Assembly: GCF_030758295.1 (NCBI RefSeq)
Contig: NZ_CP132335.1
Location: 5,060,412 to 5,124,411 of the forward strand
Reading direction: 5' to 3'
DNA: 64,000 nt
Source: Pararhizobium sp. IMCC21322
Lineage (GTDB): Bacteria > Pseudomonadota > Alphaproteobacteria > Rhizobiales > GCA-2746425
The position numbers and the translations under genes are program-made. Below, one piece after another: positions 27,272-35,535 of the stretch. Position 1 is the first letter of the stretch. Every line of letters begins with the position of its first letter. The notes under the pieces were generated by a model. The model was not told the origin of the DNA. It searched no databases and saw nothing but the letters and a program-made list of their open reading frames with translations.

Positions 27272-28237
27272 ATGGATACCGGTGCCATCCACCTCCCATC
27301 AACAAATGAAAATCTGCTGGAAGGCTGGCAGGCTCACCACGCATCACTATTCGGCAAGCACACATTAAAACTGAACCATCGGCTGACCGAGAGCGGCCTG
27401 TTTACCGAGGACGTGCTGAGCGAGTTGGTCGACCGGTACCCGCGGGAGCTTTACAATCTCAACACCATTGGAACCGATGCCAGAAAGCAGAACTGGCGCG
27501 AGGGTCATTTGGACGGTGTATCCGGCAAGGATACCATTGACGCCATCAGGACCGGACATCTGTGGCTTAATCTGCGCAAAGTCATGGACGTCGACAAACG
27601 CTATGACGAATTGCTGCAAAGCATTTTTTCCGAATTTGAAGGCAAAGTTCCCGGTCTCAAAATATTCAAACAAAATCTCGGCATCCTGATCTCGTCACCG
27701 AAAATGCAGGTGTTGTATCATTCAGATGTTCCAGGACAGGGCCTGTGGCAGATCACCGGGCGCAAACGGCTTTATGTCTACCCCAATACAGAGCCCTTTT
27801 TGCCGAAGGACAGTCTGGAAGGGCTGATACTGGGTGAGACTCACGAAGAAATCCCTTACGAGAGCTGGTTTGATGAATATGCCGAAGTGCATGATCTTGG
27901 ACCGGGTGAAATGGTGCTTTGGGCACTCAACGGCCCACACCGCGTGGAGAATGAGGACTGCCTCAACATCTCTGTCACCACCGAGCACTACACCAGCGAA
28001 ATTCGCAAATCCTACGCAGTGAACTACGCCAATGGCGTGTTGCGCCGCCGTCTGGGATACACACCGGCAACCATCACCACGGGTGGCCTGTCACCTTATG
28101 CAAAGGCAGCGCTGACCTTGTTCTGGAAAAAGCTGAATCTCAATCGCAAACGCGAAGCGGTCCGCATGATTGACTTCGTGCCGGACAAGTCGCAGCCGCT
28201 TGGCTACCGCGATATCGAACCCTTCGTCAAAGGCTGA
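27272..28237 (+). CDS. Cupin/JmjC-like protein, possible 2-oxoglutarate/Fe(II) oxygenase
   Basis: 321 residues with AAAGGA upstream. The centre reads VLYHSDVPGQGLWQITGRKRLYVYP, an HxD followed by the WQ(x)GRKR strand typical of JmjC/cupin_8 proteins, and GPHRVENEDCLNIS supplies the second histidine; together they form a plausible HxD...H iron site. Family members hydroxylate proteins or small molecules; some are only structural. The pairing with a CelD-like acyltransferase suggests modification of a peptide or polysaccharide. The last 34 bases overlap the convergent transporter gene. Confidence 0.7.
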   Translation: MDTGAIHLPSTNENLLEGWQAHHASLFGKHTLKLNHRLTESGLFTEDVLSELVDRYPRELYNLNTIGTDARKQNWREGHLDGVSGKDTIDAIRTGHLWLNLRKVMDVDKRYDELLQSIFSEFEGKVPGLKIFKQNLGILISSPKMQVLYHSDVPGQGLWQITGRKRLYVYPNTEPFLPKDSLEGLILGETHEEIPYESWFDEYAEVHDLGPGEMVLWALNGPHRVENEDCLNISVTTEHYTSEIRKSYAVNYANGVLRRRLGYTPATITTGGLSPYAKAALTLFWKKLNLNRKREAVRMIDFVPDKSQPLGYRDIEPFVKG

Positions 28238-29139
28238 TCATCGTCTTCAAACAGATCATCGATGGCCGCCTCTGCGCGGCCATCTTTGCGAATAAGGTGC
28301 AGTGAATAGATCAAAATCAGGCTGGCAAACAGTGTCACCCAGCCCGGCTGCTCAAAGAACACAAAGAAGCCGATCAACACGCCGAAGAACATGGAAACAT
28401 AGTTCGCCAGCGACACAAAGATCGCGCCATAGGCTTTGACAATCCGCAGATAGATCAGCAGTGCTGCTGTTTCCAGAACAACGATTGCAACAACCGGCGC
28501 GATGGCACGCTGCAACACCCACCCATCCACGAACAGGCCCGAAAAGGGCATGGCAAGCAAAGCCGCTGCGCCCACAACAGCCGCCTGTCCGGTCGCAATC
28601 TCAACAGCATCGACCCCGGAGGGCCAGCGCGATGCCACAAAAACCGTGTTCAGCGTGTAGAACAGCGGCACCAGAAACGCGAGTAGTATCCAGGTCAGCG
28701 AAACTGTTTCAACGCCGATGGCAGTATTGTCCCAGGCAATCAGCAATGCGGACCCGAAGCCCAGCAAAACTGCAATGACCTTGATCCGGCTGGCCTGCTC
28801 GACCCGCAGGATAAAGCTCAGCAGCAGAGTCATGACCGGCATTGTGGAAATGATGACGATAAACACGAATGCGGGGATTTTTCCGGCAACAATGGTTTCA
28901 AGCGCAAACGGCAAAAGAAACCCGAGGCAACCGCTCACCACATAGAACCGCATAGCCAGAGACGTGCGCGGGGGCATACGCCGACGGATGAGACTGATCA
29001 GCAGCAGCGACATCAAAATACCGATAACGGCAAACTGAATGATGATACCTGCCGGAACGCCGCGCTCGGCGGCAATCTTAAAGGCGGCAATGCGCAAGGC
29101 CCAACTCAGTCCAAGCACCAGCAGAAGCACAAGTTTCAT
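28204..29139 (-). CDS. EamA/DMT-family transporter
   Basis: About 311 residues, ten membrane helices in two EamA repeats. The ATG at 29139 has AGGAT upstream and begins with a hydrophobic helix (MKLVLLLVLGLSW); the ATG at 29175 is also in frame. Ends with an acidic cytoplasmic tail. Substrate unknown. It overlaps the cupin-like gene tail to tail by 34 bases. Confidence 0.85.
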   Translation of the reverse strand: MKLVLLLVLGLSWALRIAAFKIAAERGVPAGIIIQFAVIGILMSLLLISLIRRRMPPRTSLAMRFYVVSGCLGFLLPFALETIVAGKIPAFVFIVIISTMPVMTLLLSFILRVEQASRIKVIAVLLGFGSALLIAWDNTAIGVETVSLTWILLAFLVPLFYTLNTVFVASRWPSGVDAVEIATGQAAVVGAAALLAMPFSGLFVDGWVLQRAIAPVVAIVVLETAALLIYLRIVKAYGAIFVSLANYVSMFFGVLIGFFVFFEQPGWVTLFASLILIYSLHLIRKDGRAEAAIDDLFEDDDQPLTKGSISR

Positions 29140-29429
29140 AGTCAGATCCTGAATTGGCAAGCCACTGGGAATCATTGCCTGACACCAGCGATGTTAGAGA
29201 GGCATTGTCCCACACGCAAACCTGCATGCGCACGCTGCAGCAAAACAGCATGAAGCTGCCGGATTGTTCTTTGTAAGCCGGTCAGATGGCTTGAGTCGCC
29301 GCATCATTTTACGTTTTTGACGATATGAAGAGGAATTTGTTTCGTTTGACGCCCAAAACAGAAACCAGTTCCTAGGAAACAGGCCTGAAAGGGCCCAGAT
29401 TTAGGAAAATATTCTTCCAAAGGTCAATC
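29140..29429. other. Divergent intergenic region upstream of cysG
   Basis: About 290 bases without a gene. It must hold the promoters of cysG and of the divergent transporter. The only clear element is a 10-base palindrome, TTCCTAGGAA, at 29369-29378, about 50 bases before cysG, which could be a regulator site for the sulfur operon. No riboswitch or other RNA could be recognised. Confidence 0.4.
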
Positions 29430-30851
29430 ATGCGTCATTACCCTGTCTTTCTTGATCTGCGTAGCCGCCGCATCATTGTGTCTGGCGCAGGCGAAACCGC
29501 TCTGGCAAAGCTGCGGCTGCTGATCAAAACCGAAGCTGCCATTCAGGTCTACGGCATTGAACCGGATGCTGGCGTTACGGCACTGGCCGCTGAGGGCCGG
29601 ATTGTTCTGGATCCACGTCCGCTGCAAACCGGCGATGTGTCCGGAGCGGCTCTGTTCTACGCAGCCAATGATGAAGCGGTTGAAGATCACAGGGTTGCTG
29701 AAATCGGCCGCACTGAGGGCGCCCTTGTGAATGTCGTCGACAATCTGGAAGCCAGCGCTTTCATCACGCCAGCCCTGGTCGACCGGGATCCGGTCACAAT
29801 CGCCATTGGCACAGAAGGCGCAGCGCCGGTTCTGGCCCGCAAGATCAAAGCCGAGATTGAAGCCCTGTTGCCGGCAAAGCTAGGCATTCTGGCACGCATC
29901 GCACAGGCCTTCAGGCCACGGGCAGAATTGCTGCCTGCTGGCCGCGTCAGGCGTGCTTTCTGGGCCAAATTCTATGGCGGTGCCGGAGAAGCGGCCTTGA
30001 ACGAGGGTGGCAAACTTGCAGTGGTCGAGAAACTGGACAAGCTGTTTGCTGAAACAATGGCAAATGCCAACCAGCCCGACGCCGATACCAAAGGCCATGT
30101 CAGCCTTGTTGGAGCAGGTCCGGGTGACCCCGAGCTTTTGACACTCAAAGCACGGCGCGTTCTCCATGAAGCAGATGTGGTGCTGTATGACCGGTTGGTT
30201 TCCGGCGACATTCTGGAACTGGCACGCCGCGAAGCTGTTTTGCTGGAAACCGGCAAAACCGGCTTTGGTGAAGGCATGAGCCAGGACGACATCAATGCAT
30301 TGATCATTGAACACGCGCAGCAAGGCCACCATGTGGTGCGGCTTAAATCCGGCGACCCGACCGTTTTCGGGCGGCTGGATGAAGAAACAGATGCGTTGGA
30401 TATGGCCGGCATTGCCTGGGACATTGTTCCCGGCATTACATCGGCATCAGCAGCAGCCGCTAAAATGGGTGTCTCGCTGACCCGCCGTGGCCGCAATTCC
30501 GAACTGCGTATTCTTACCGGCCACGACGTCAAAGGATTTGCCGAGCAAGACTGGCAGTCTCTGGCACGGCCCGGCGCAACAGCAGCCTTCTATATGGCCA
30601 AACGCTCAGCACGTTTTGTAACAGGGCGTTTGATGATGCATGGCGCAAATGCACTGACCCCGGTAACGATAGCCTTCAACGTATCGCGGCAGGATGAAAC
30701 ACTGATCGCAACTGACCTTCAGTCTCTGCCTGAGGCGCTGGTAAAGGCAAATCTGTCCGGCCCTGCTGTGATCCTGTTTGGCCTGGCGCCTAAAGCTGCC
30801 GGATCAGCCCTTACAAATATCCCGCAAAACACCAAAGTCGGAGTTGCCTGA
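29430..30851 (+). CDS. cysG: Siroheme synthase CysG (multifunctional)
   Basis: 473 residues. The N-terminal 150 residues form the NAD-binding precorrin-2 dehydrogenase/ferrochelatase (GAGETALAKLRLL); the C-terminal 250 form uroporphyrinogen-III C-methyltransferase (SLVGAGPGDPELLTLKA near residue 223, VVRLKSGDPTVFGR). Together they make siroheme, the cofactor of the sulfite reductase encoded two genes downstream. First gene of the assimilatory sulfur operon; the stop shares a base with the next start (TGATG). Confidence 0.95.
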   Translation: MRHYPVFLDLRSRRIIVSGAGETALAKLRLLIKTEAAIQVYGIEPDAGVTALAAEGRIVLDPRPLQTGDVSGAALFYAANDEAVEDHRVAEIGRTEGALVNVVDNLEASAFITPALVDRDPVTIAIGTEGAAPVLARKIKAEIEALLPAKLGILARIAQAFRPRAELLPAGRVRRAFWAKFYGGAGEAALNEGGKLAVVEKLDKLFAETMANANQPDADTKGHVSLVGAGPGDPELLTLKARRVLHEADVVLYDRLVSGDILELARREAVLLETGKTGFGEGMSQDDINALIIEHAQQGHHVVRLKSGDPTVFGRLDEETDALDMAGIAWDIVPGITSASAAAAKMGVSLTRRGRNSELRILTGHDVKGFAEQDWQSLARPGATAAFYMAKRSARFVTGRLMMHGANALTPVTIAFNVSRQDETLIATDLQSLPEALVKANLSGPAVILFGLAPKAAGSALTNIPQNTKVGVA

Positions 30852-31198
30852 TGGCAAAAACATTCCCCCCCAAAATTGTCTCGGCAAATGATCTGATGGA
30901 TGGCGATGTGGTCTATCTGACTGCGCAAGGCACATGGTCACGGCAGATCAATGAAGCAGTAATCGCACCGGATGAAGCAGCGGCTGATATTTTGCTGGCA
31001 AAAGGTGAAGAGCGTCAGGACCTGATCGTCGGTGCTTACCTTCTGGATGTGGCAATCGGAGACGATGGCACACCAACGCCCACACATTTCCGGGAAAAAT
31101 ATCGCCTCAACGGTCCCAGCATCGACTATCTGGCACCACAAAAACAAAACTTTGTTGCTCAGTCGAATACGCAAACCACGCTTTCAGAAGGCGCTTGA
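30851..31198 (+). CDS. DUF2849 protein of the sulfite-reductase operon
   Basis: 115 residues, soluble, of the small family encoded between cysG and cysI in many alphaproteobacteria (SANDLMDGDVVYLTAQGTW). Function unknown; co-translation with both neighbours argues for a role in siroheme delivery or reductase assembly, which is inference. A single base is shared with cysG, and the reductase start lies three bases past its stop. Confidence 0.88.
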   Translation: MAKTFPPKIVSANDLMDGDVVYLTAQGTWSRQINEAVIAPDEAAADILLAKGEERQDLIVGAYLLDVAIGDDGTPTPTHFREKYRLNGPSIDYLAPQKQNFVAQSNTQTTLSEGA

Positions 31199-31200
31199 TC

Positions 31201-32874
31201 ATGTATCACTATAATGATTTTGACCATGAATTTGTCAAAAGCCGCACGGAAGAATTTCGCAGCCAGGTAGCGCGGCGCATTGACGGTTCATTGACAGAAG
31301 ACGAATTCAAACCACTGCGTCTGCGCAACGGGCTGTATCTGCAAATGCATGCCTATATGCTGCGTGTCGCCGTGCCCTATGGCACGCTGAACAGCGCCCA
31401 GATGCAGCAACTGGCCTATATTGCCGAGCGCTGGGACAAGGGCTACGGCCATTTCACCACGCGTCAGAACATCCAGTATAATTGGCCGAAATTGTCCGAT
31501 ATTCCGGACATTCTGGATGCCTTGGCACAGGTGGAAATGCACGCCATCCAGACATCAGGTAATTGCATTCGCAATGTGACCTCCGATCATTTTGCCGGTG
31601 CTGCAGCCGATGAAATTGAAGATCCGCGCCCAACAGCTGAATTGCTGCGCCAATGGTCAACAGACCATCCGGAGTTTCAGTATCTGCCGCGCAAATTCAA
31701 GATCGCCATTACCGGCGCACCAAATGACCGGGCCGTCACACGCGCCCACGATATTGGCCTGCGCATGGTGCGCAATGATGCTGGAGAGCCGGGTTTTGAA
31801 GTGATGGTCGGCGGGGGCCTTGGCCGCACACCCATGGTTGGCAAAACCGTGCGTGATTTCTTGCCCAAGGCTGATCTGTTGCCTTACCTGGAGGCCATTT
31901 TGCAGGTCTACAATCTGCATGGCCGTCGTGACAATAAATACAAGGCTCGGATCAAGATCCTGGTGCATGAAACCGGTCTCGACCCATTGCAGAGGGATAT
32001 TGAAGCGGCCTTTCAATCCATCCGGGAAACCTTTGTACATCCAAAAGCAGAGCTGATCGCCGATCTGGACGCCGCTTTTGCACCGCCGGAATTCAACAAC
32101 ACCCGCTCGCTGGCTTTTGAAGACGCGCAGTCCGCCAACCCGGCTTTCCGCGCCTTTGTGGAAACCAATGTCGCGGAACACAAAAACCCGGCCTATGGCA
32201 TTGTCACCATTTCTCTGAAGCCGGTTGGCGGCGCGCCTGGCGATGCAACGGCAGAGCAAATGCGGCTGGTGGCCGAGTTGGCAGAGCTGTATGGCCATGA
32301 CGAAATTCGTGTCAGCCATGAGCAGAACCTGATCCTGCCGCATGTCCGCCAGAGCGATATTCCGCTGGTCTATCAGCGCCTCTTGGAAGCCGGGCTTGCC
32401 ACAGCAAATATCGGCCTCATCTCCGATATCATTGCCTGCCCCGGCATGGATTACTGTGCCCTGGCGACAGCCCGCTCGATCCCGATCGCTCAGGACATTG
32501 CCACCCACTTTGAGGCGCGTGGCCTTGAACGCGAAATCGGCCATATGAAAATCAAGATCTCGGGCTGTATCAATGCCTGCGGCCACCACCATGTGGGCCA
32601 TATCGGCATTCTGGGTCTGGAGCGCAAAGGTCAGGAACTCTACCAGATCACCCTTGGCGGTGACGGACGCGAAAACATGGCCGTCGGCGAACGCGCCGGA
32701 CCGGGTTTCTCGGCAGATGCGCTGATGGATGCTCTGGACCGCTTGATCAATGCCTATCTGACAATTCGCGAGCACGATGAAGAAGCCTTCATCGACACTT
32801 ATAAACGCCTTGGAGCAGCGCCATTTCTGGCGGCTCTTTATCCTGAGGAGGCCGATGATGCACGTGCTGCCTGA
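31201..32874 (+). CDS. cysI: Ferredoxin-type nitrite/sulfite reductase (assimilatory, siroheme/4Fe-4S)
   Basis: 557 residues from the ATG at 31201. It has two duplicated reductase halves, the siroheme-binding region (HFTTRQNIQYNW) and the four cysteines C413, C419, C456 and C460 (CPGMDYC, CINAC) that bridge the 4Fe-4S cluster and siroheme. It reduces sulfite to sulfide with six electrons, probably from ferredoxin supplied by the reductase at 34110. Operon context (cysH, cysG) favours sulfite over nitrite. It overlaps cysH by 20 bases. Confidence 0.9.
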   Translation: MYHYNDFDHEFVKSRTEEFRSQVARRIDGSLTEDEFKPLRLRNGLYLQMHAYMLRVAVPYGTLNSAQMQQLAYIAERWDKGYGHFTTRQNIQYNWPKLSDIPDILDALAQVEMHAIQTSGNCIRNVTSDHFAGAAADEIEDPRPTAELLRQWSTDHPEFQYLPRKFKIAITGAPNDRAVTRAHDIGLRMVRNDAGEPGFEVMVGGGLGRTPMVGKTVRDFLPKADLLPYLEAILQVYNLHGRRDNKYKARIKILVHETGLDPLQRDIEAAFQSIRETFVHPKAELIADLDAAFAPPEFNNTRSLAFEDAQSANPAFRAFVETNVAEHKNPAYGIVTISLKPVGGAPGDATAEQMRLVAELAELYGHDEIRVSHEQNLILPHVRQSDIPLVYQRLLEAGLATANIGLISDIIACPGMDYCALATARSIPIAQDIATHFEARGLEREIGHMKIKISGCINACGHHHVGHIGILGLERKGQELYQITLGGDGRENMAVGERAGPGFSADALMDALDRLINAYLTIREHDEEAFIDTYKRLGAAPFLAALYPEEADDARAA

Positions 32875-33610
32875 ACGCCAAACGGGTCAACTCCGACCCT
32901 CCGCAAATTTCGACCAGCTTGAGCAGGAAGCGCTTGAGCTGTTGGGACGAATATTCATTGATAAAGTCCACGGCAAAGCTGCTTTGGTATCCTCTTTCGG
33001 GTCTGAATCCGCCGTTCTGCTGCATCTGGCATCGCGTATTGCCCCTGACGTCCCGGTGTTGTTTATCGATACGCTGATGCTGTTTGAAGAAACCCTTCAA
33101 TATCAGCTTGAACTGGCTCAGACACTGGGGCTGTCCAATGTCATCCGTATTCTGCCCGATCTGCATAAAGCCAAGGAACTGGACCCCTATGGCCGACTGC
33201 ATTTGACGGAGCCGGATTCCTGCTGCGATTTGCGCAAGATCAAACCGCTGGAAGAAAATCTGTGCCAGTACAATGCATGGGTCAGCGGGCGCAAACGCTT
33301 CCACGGCGAAGAGCGGGCGCAACTGGCTGTACAGGAACTGGACGAGCAAGGCAGGCATAAATTCAACCCCCTTGCCGAATGGCAGGCGGGTGACATCAAA
33401 GCCTATTTCGAACGTCATGAATTGCCGCGCAATCCCCTGTTCTACCGCGGCTTCCGCTCGATCGGCTGCTCGCCCTGCACGGTGGCCGTCAGCGAAGACG
33501 AAGATGCGCGCAGCGGCCGCTGGCAGGGACAGGAAAAATCTGAATGTGGCATCCATCTGGTTGATGGCAAGCTGGTAAAGAACAATGCGGCGAATGAGGC
33601 AAAACGATGA
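32855..33610 (+). CDS. cysH: Phosphoadenylyl/adenylyl-sulfate reductase CysH (APS-reductase type)
   Basis: 251 residues. The start ATGATG at 32855 follows GAGGAGG and overlaps the end of cysI. The PAPS-reductase fold shows SSFGSESAVLL. The cysteine pairs C123-C124 and C205/C208 are the 4Fe-4S ligands that mark APS reductases, and C231 in SECGIH is the catalytic cysteine. It makes sulfite from adenylyl sulfate with thioredoxin, feeding the adjacent sulfite reductase. No APS kinase or ATP sulfurylase is in view. The stop overlaps the next start (ATGA). Confidence 0.93.
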   Translation: MMHVLPERQTGQLRPSANFDQLEQEALELLGRIFIDKVHGKAALVSSFGSESAVLLHLASRIAPDVPVLFIDTLMLFEETLQYQLELAQTLGLSNVIRILPDLHKAKELDPYGRLHLTEPDSCCDLRKIKPLEENLCQYNAWVSGRKRFHGEERAQLAVQELDEQGRHKFNPLAEWQAGDIKAYFERHELPRNPLFYRGFRSIGCSPCTVAVSEDEDARSGRWQGQEKSECGIHLVDGKLVKNNAANEAKR

Positions 33611-34053
33611 GTGATACACAAGCAGCACGCACTGTTCTGGTGCGGCAGGGTAAATTCTCACCCTCTCCATTTGAGCCATGCCGCTTTCTGGGCGTTGAAG
33701 AATTGCAATCGATTGCGGCTCTGGGCGGTCTGTTTGTTGATCTGAAAAATGATGAGGATCCGAAAGTTCTGATTCCATTCTTCGGTGCAATTGACCTGAT
33801 CCGCATCGCCTTTCCATCCAGCGCAGATGGTCGCGGCTTCAGCCTTGGCCAGCGATTGCGTCGTTTAGGCTTTAAAGGGACTTTGCGCGCCCATGGCGAT
33901 CTGATATCTGACCAATATCCGATGGCCATCAGAACCGGTTTTGACGAGTTGGAGATCAGCCATAAAATGGCAGAGCGCCAGCCTGAAGACCAATGGCTTG
34001 CCGCCATCCCAAAACTTGAAACCTATCGATCCCGTCTCGGCCTGACCGGCTGA
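33607..34053 (+). CDS. DUF934 protein of the sulfate-assimilation operon
   Basis: 148 residues of the family regularly encoded after cysH in proteobacteria (SLGQRLRRLGFKGTLRAHGD, then DQYPMAIRTGFDELEI). No catalytic motif is evident, and the function is unproven. Four-base overlap with cysH shows co-translation. Confidence 0.9.
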   Translation: MSDTQAARTVLVRQGKFSPSPFEPCRFLGVEELQSIAALGGLFVDLKNDEDPKVLIPFFGAIDLIRIAFPSSADGRGFSLGQRLRRLGFKGTLRAHGDLISDQYPMAIRTGFDELEISHKMAERQPEDQWLAAIPKLETYRSRLGLTG

Positions 34054-34109
34054 TCCAAAAACACTGTCTTGAAAAGACACGTCCGAACGAATTGTCCGAA
34101 AGAACCTTT

Positions 34110-34925
34110 ATGTCTGATACTTTCTCTCCCGCTAAACCCGCTGAAACTCTTCCATTTGGCGAAACCGTCACATCCGTTGAGCACTGGACAGATCAGCTGT
34201 TTTCCTTCCGTGTGACCCGGCCCAATAGCCTGCGCTTCCGCTCTGGTGAATTTGTGATGATTGGCCTGCCCGGTGACACTGGAAAACCCATCCTGCGGGC
34301 CTATTCCATTGCCGCACCGATTTGGGACGAAGAACTGGAATTCTACTCCATTAAAGTCCCGGACGGACCTTTGACCTCGCGCCTGCAGAACATTCAGATC
34401 GGCGATCAGGTGATTGTACGGCCAAAGCCAACCGGCACACTGGTGCTGGACGCTTTGCTGCCCGGCAAACGCCTGTTCCTGATTGCAACCGGCACTGGTA
34501 TTGCGCCATTTGCATCCATCATCCGTGATCCCGACACCTATGCAGCTTATGATGAAATTATTTTGGCCCATACCTGCCGGACCAATGCTGAACTTTCTTA
34601 TGGCTATCAATTAAGGAAACGTACTTTGGCGGATCCTCTGGTCGGCGAAGATGCTGCAAACAAGCTGAAGCATTATGCCACCACCACCCGCGAAGCATCG
34701 GTTCATGAAGGCCGCATCACAGACCTGATGCGCGATGGCACCTTCTACGCTGATCTGGGCATTGGTCCGCTGGGTACTGAAGACCGGGTCATGATCTGTG
34801 GGTCCATGGCGCTGAACCAGGATGTCAAGGATATCTGCGCAGCCGCAGGTCTTGACGAAGGCTCTAACAGCCGCCCTGGGCAGTTTGTTGTCGAGAAGGC
34901 TTTTGTCGGCGAAGAACTGGTTTAG
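34110..34925 (+). CDS. fpr: Ferredoxin--NADP+ reductase
   Basis: 271 residues from the ATG at 34110 (a TTG at 34092 is in frame). It has the FAD site RAYSIAAP, the NADP site GTGIAPFASI and a C-terminal FVVEKAF. This type of flavoprotein passes electrons from NADPH to ferredoxin or flavodoxin, here presumably for sulfite reductase. It lies 56 bases after DUF934 and closes the operon. Confidence 0.9.
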   Translation: MSDTFSPAKPAETLPFGETVTSVEHWTDQLFSFRVTRPNSLRFRSGEFVMIGLPGDTGKPILRAYSIAAPIWDEELEFYSIKVPDGPLTSRLQNIQIGDQVIVRPKPTGTLVLDALLPGKRLFLIATGTGIAPFASIIRDPDTYAAYDEIILAHTCRTNAELSYGYQLRKRTLADPLVGEDAANKLKHYATTTREASVHEGRITDLMRDGTFYADLGIGPLGTEDRVMICGSMALNQDVKDICAAAGLDEGSNSRPGQFVVEKAFVGEELV

Positions 34926-34950
34926 TTGAATAACTAAATCAGGAAATTCG

Positions 34951-35535
34951 TCAGAATTTCAACAATTTTTGACGCGTGCGCTCCATATGCTCACCCAGTT
35001 GCGCGTCAGTCACATTGTTCATGTCATACTGAGCGAGATACCATACTGGCGTACCCGGCTTCATGACGGCACGCATCATGCGCGTAGCGATTTTGCGCGG
35101 AGGATCGCCCAGAACCATGGCCCGCCAGCGCTGGGAACCATAAGTGACAATGCAGGCCAGTTTGCGCAAATGCAGCAAGCCCGGCGTCAATTTTCCATCT
35201 GAAATATGAAACGACACACCGGGCAGCAAAACCCGGTCCATAAAACCTTTCAGAATTGCCGGAAGCCCAAAGTTCCAGACCGGATGCACCAGAACCAGTG
35301 CGTCCGCAGTCAGCAGCCTGTCCACATAGTCGGCAACAGGCCGCCGGTTGATCTCTGTATCATGATAATTCTGGCGCTCTTCACGCGACAGAATAGCGTC
35401 AAACCCTTCTGCATAAAGATCGCAGTCATCCACTTCATGACCGGCCTTTGTCAGTGTCTCCACCACCATTTCATGCATGGCAGCATTAAAACTGGTTTCG
35501 ACCGGGTGCGCATAAATAACCAGAACACGCATCAA
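34951..35535 (-). CDS. Flavodoxin-fold NAD(P)H:quinone oxidoreductase
   Basis: 194 residues of the KefF/MdaB/NQO1 type: an N-terminal FMN/FAD phosphate site (VLVIYAHPVETSFNAAMH) and HPVWNFGLPAILKGFMDRVL near residue 80, the family signature. It makes two-electron reductions of quinones or other electrophiles. It directly abuts the FAD-linked oxidase gene (ATG at 35535 next to a stop at 35536), so it is the last of a six-gene operon. It may reoxidise a cofactor or reduce a reactive intermediate. Confidence 0.85.
   Translation of the reverse strand: MMRVLVIYAHPVETSFNAAMHEMVVETLTKAGHEVDDCDLYAEGFDAILSREERQNYHDTEINRRPVADYVDRLLTADALVLVHPVWNFGLPAILKGFMDRVLLPGVSFHISDGKLTPGLLHLRKLACIVTYGSQRWRAMVLGDPPRKIATRMMRAVMKPGTPVWYLAQYDMNNVTDAQLGEHMERTRQKLLKF

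Noticed and set aside
31657-32775. 372-codon minus-strand frame
   Set aside because: Fully antisense to sulfite reductase, whose cluster cysteines and operon position are decisive.
32789-33817. 342-codon minus-strand frame
   Set aside because: Antisense to cysH, which has all catalytic cysteines and a strong ribosome site.
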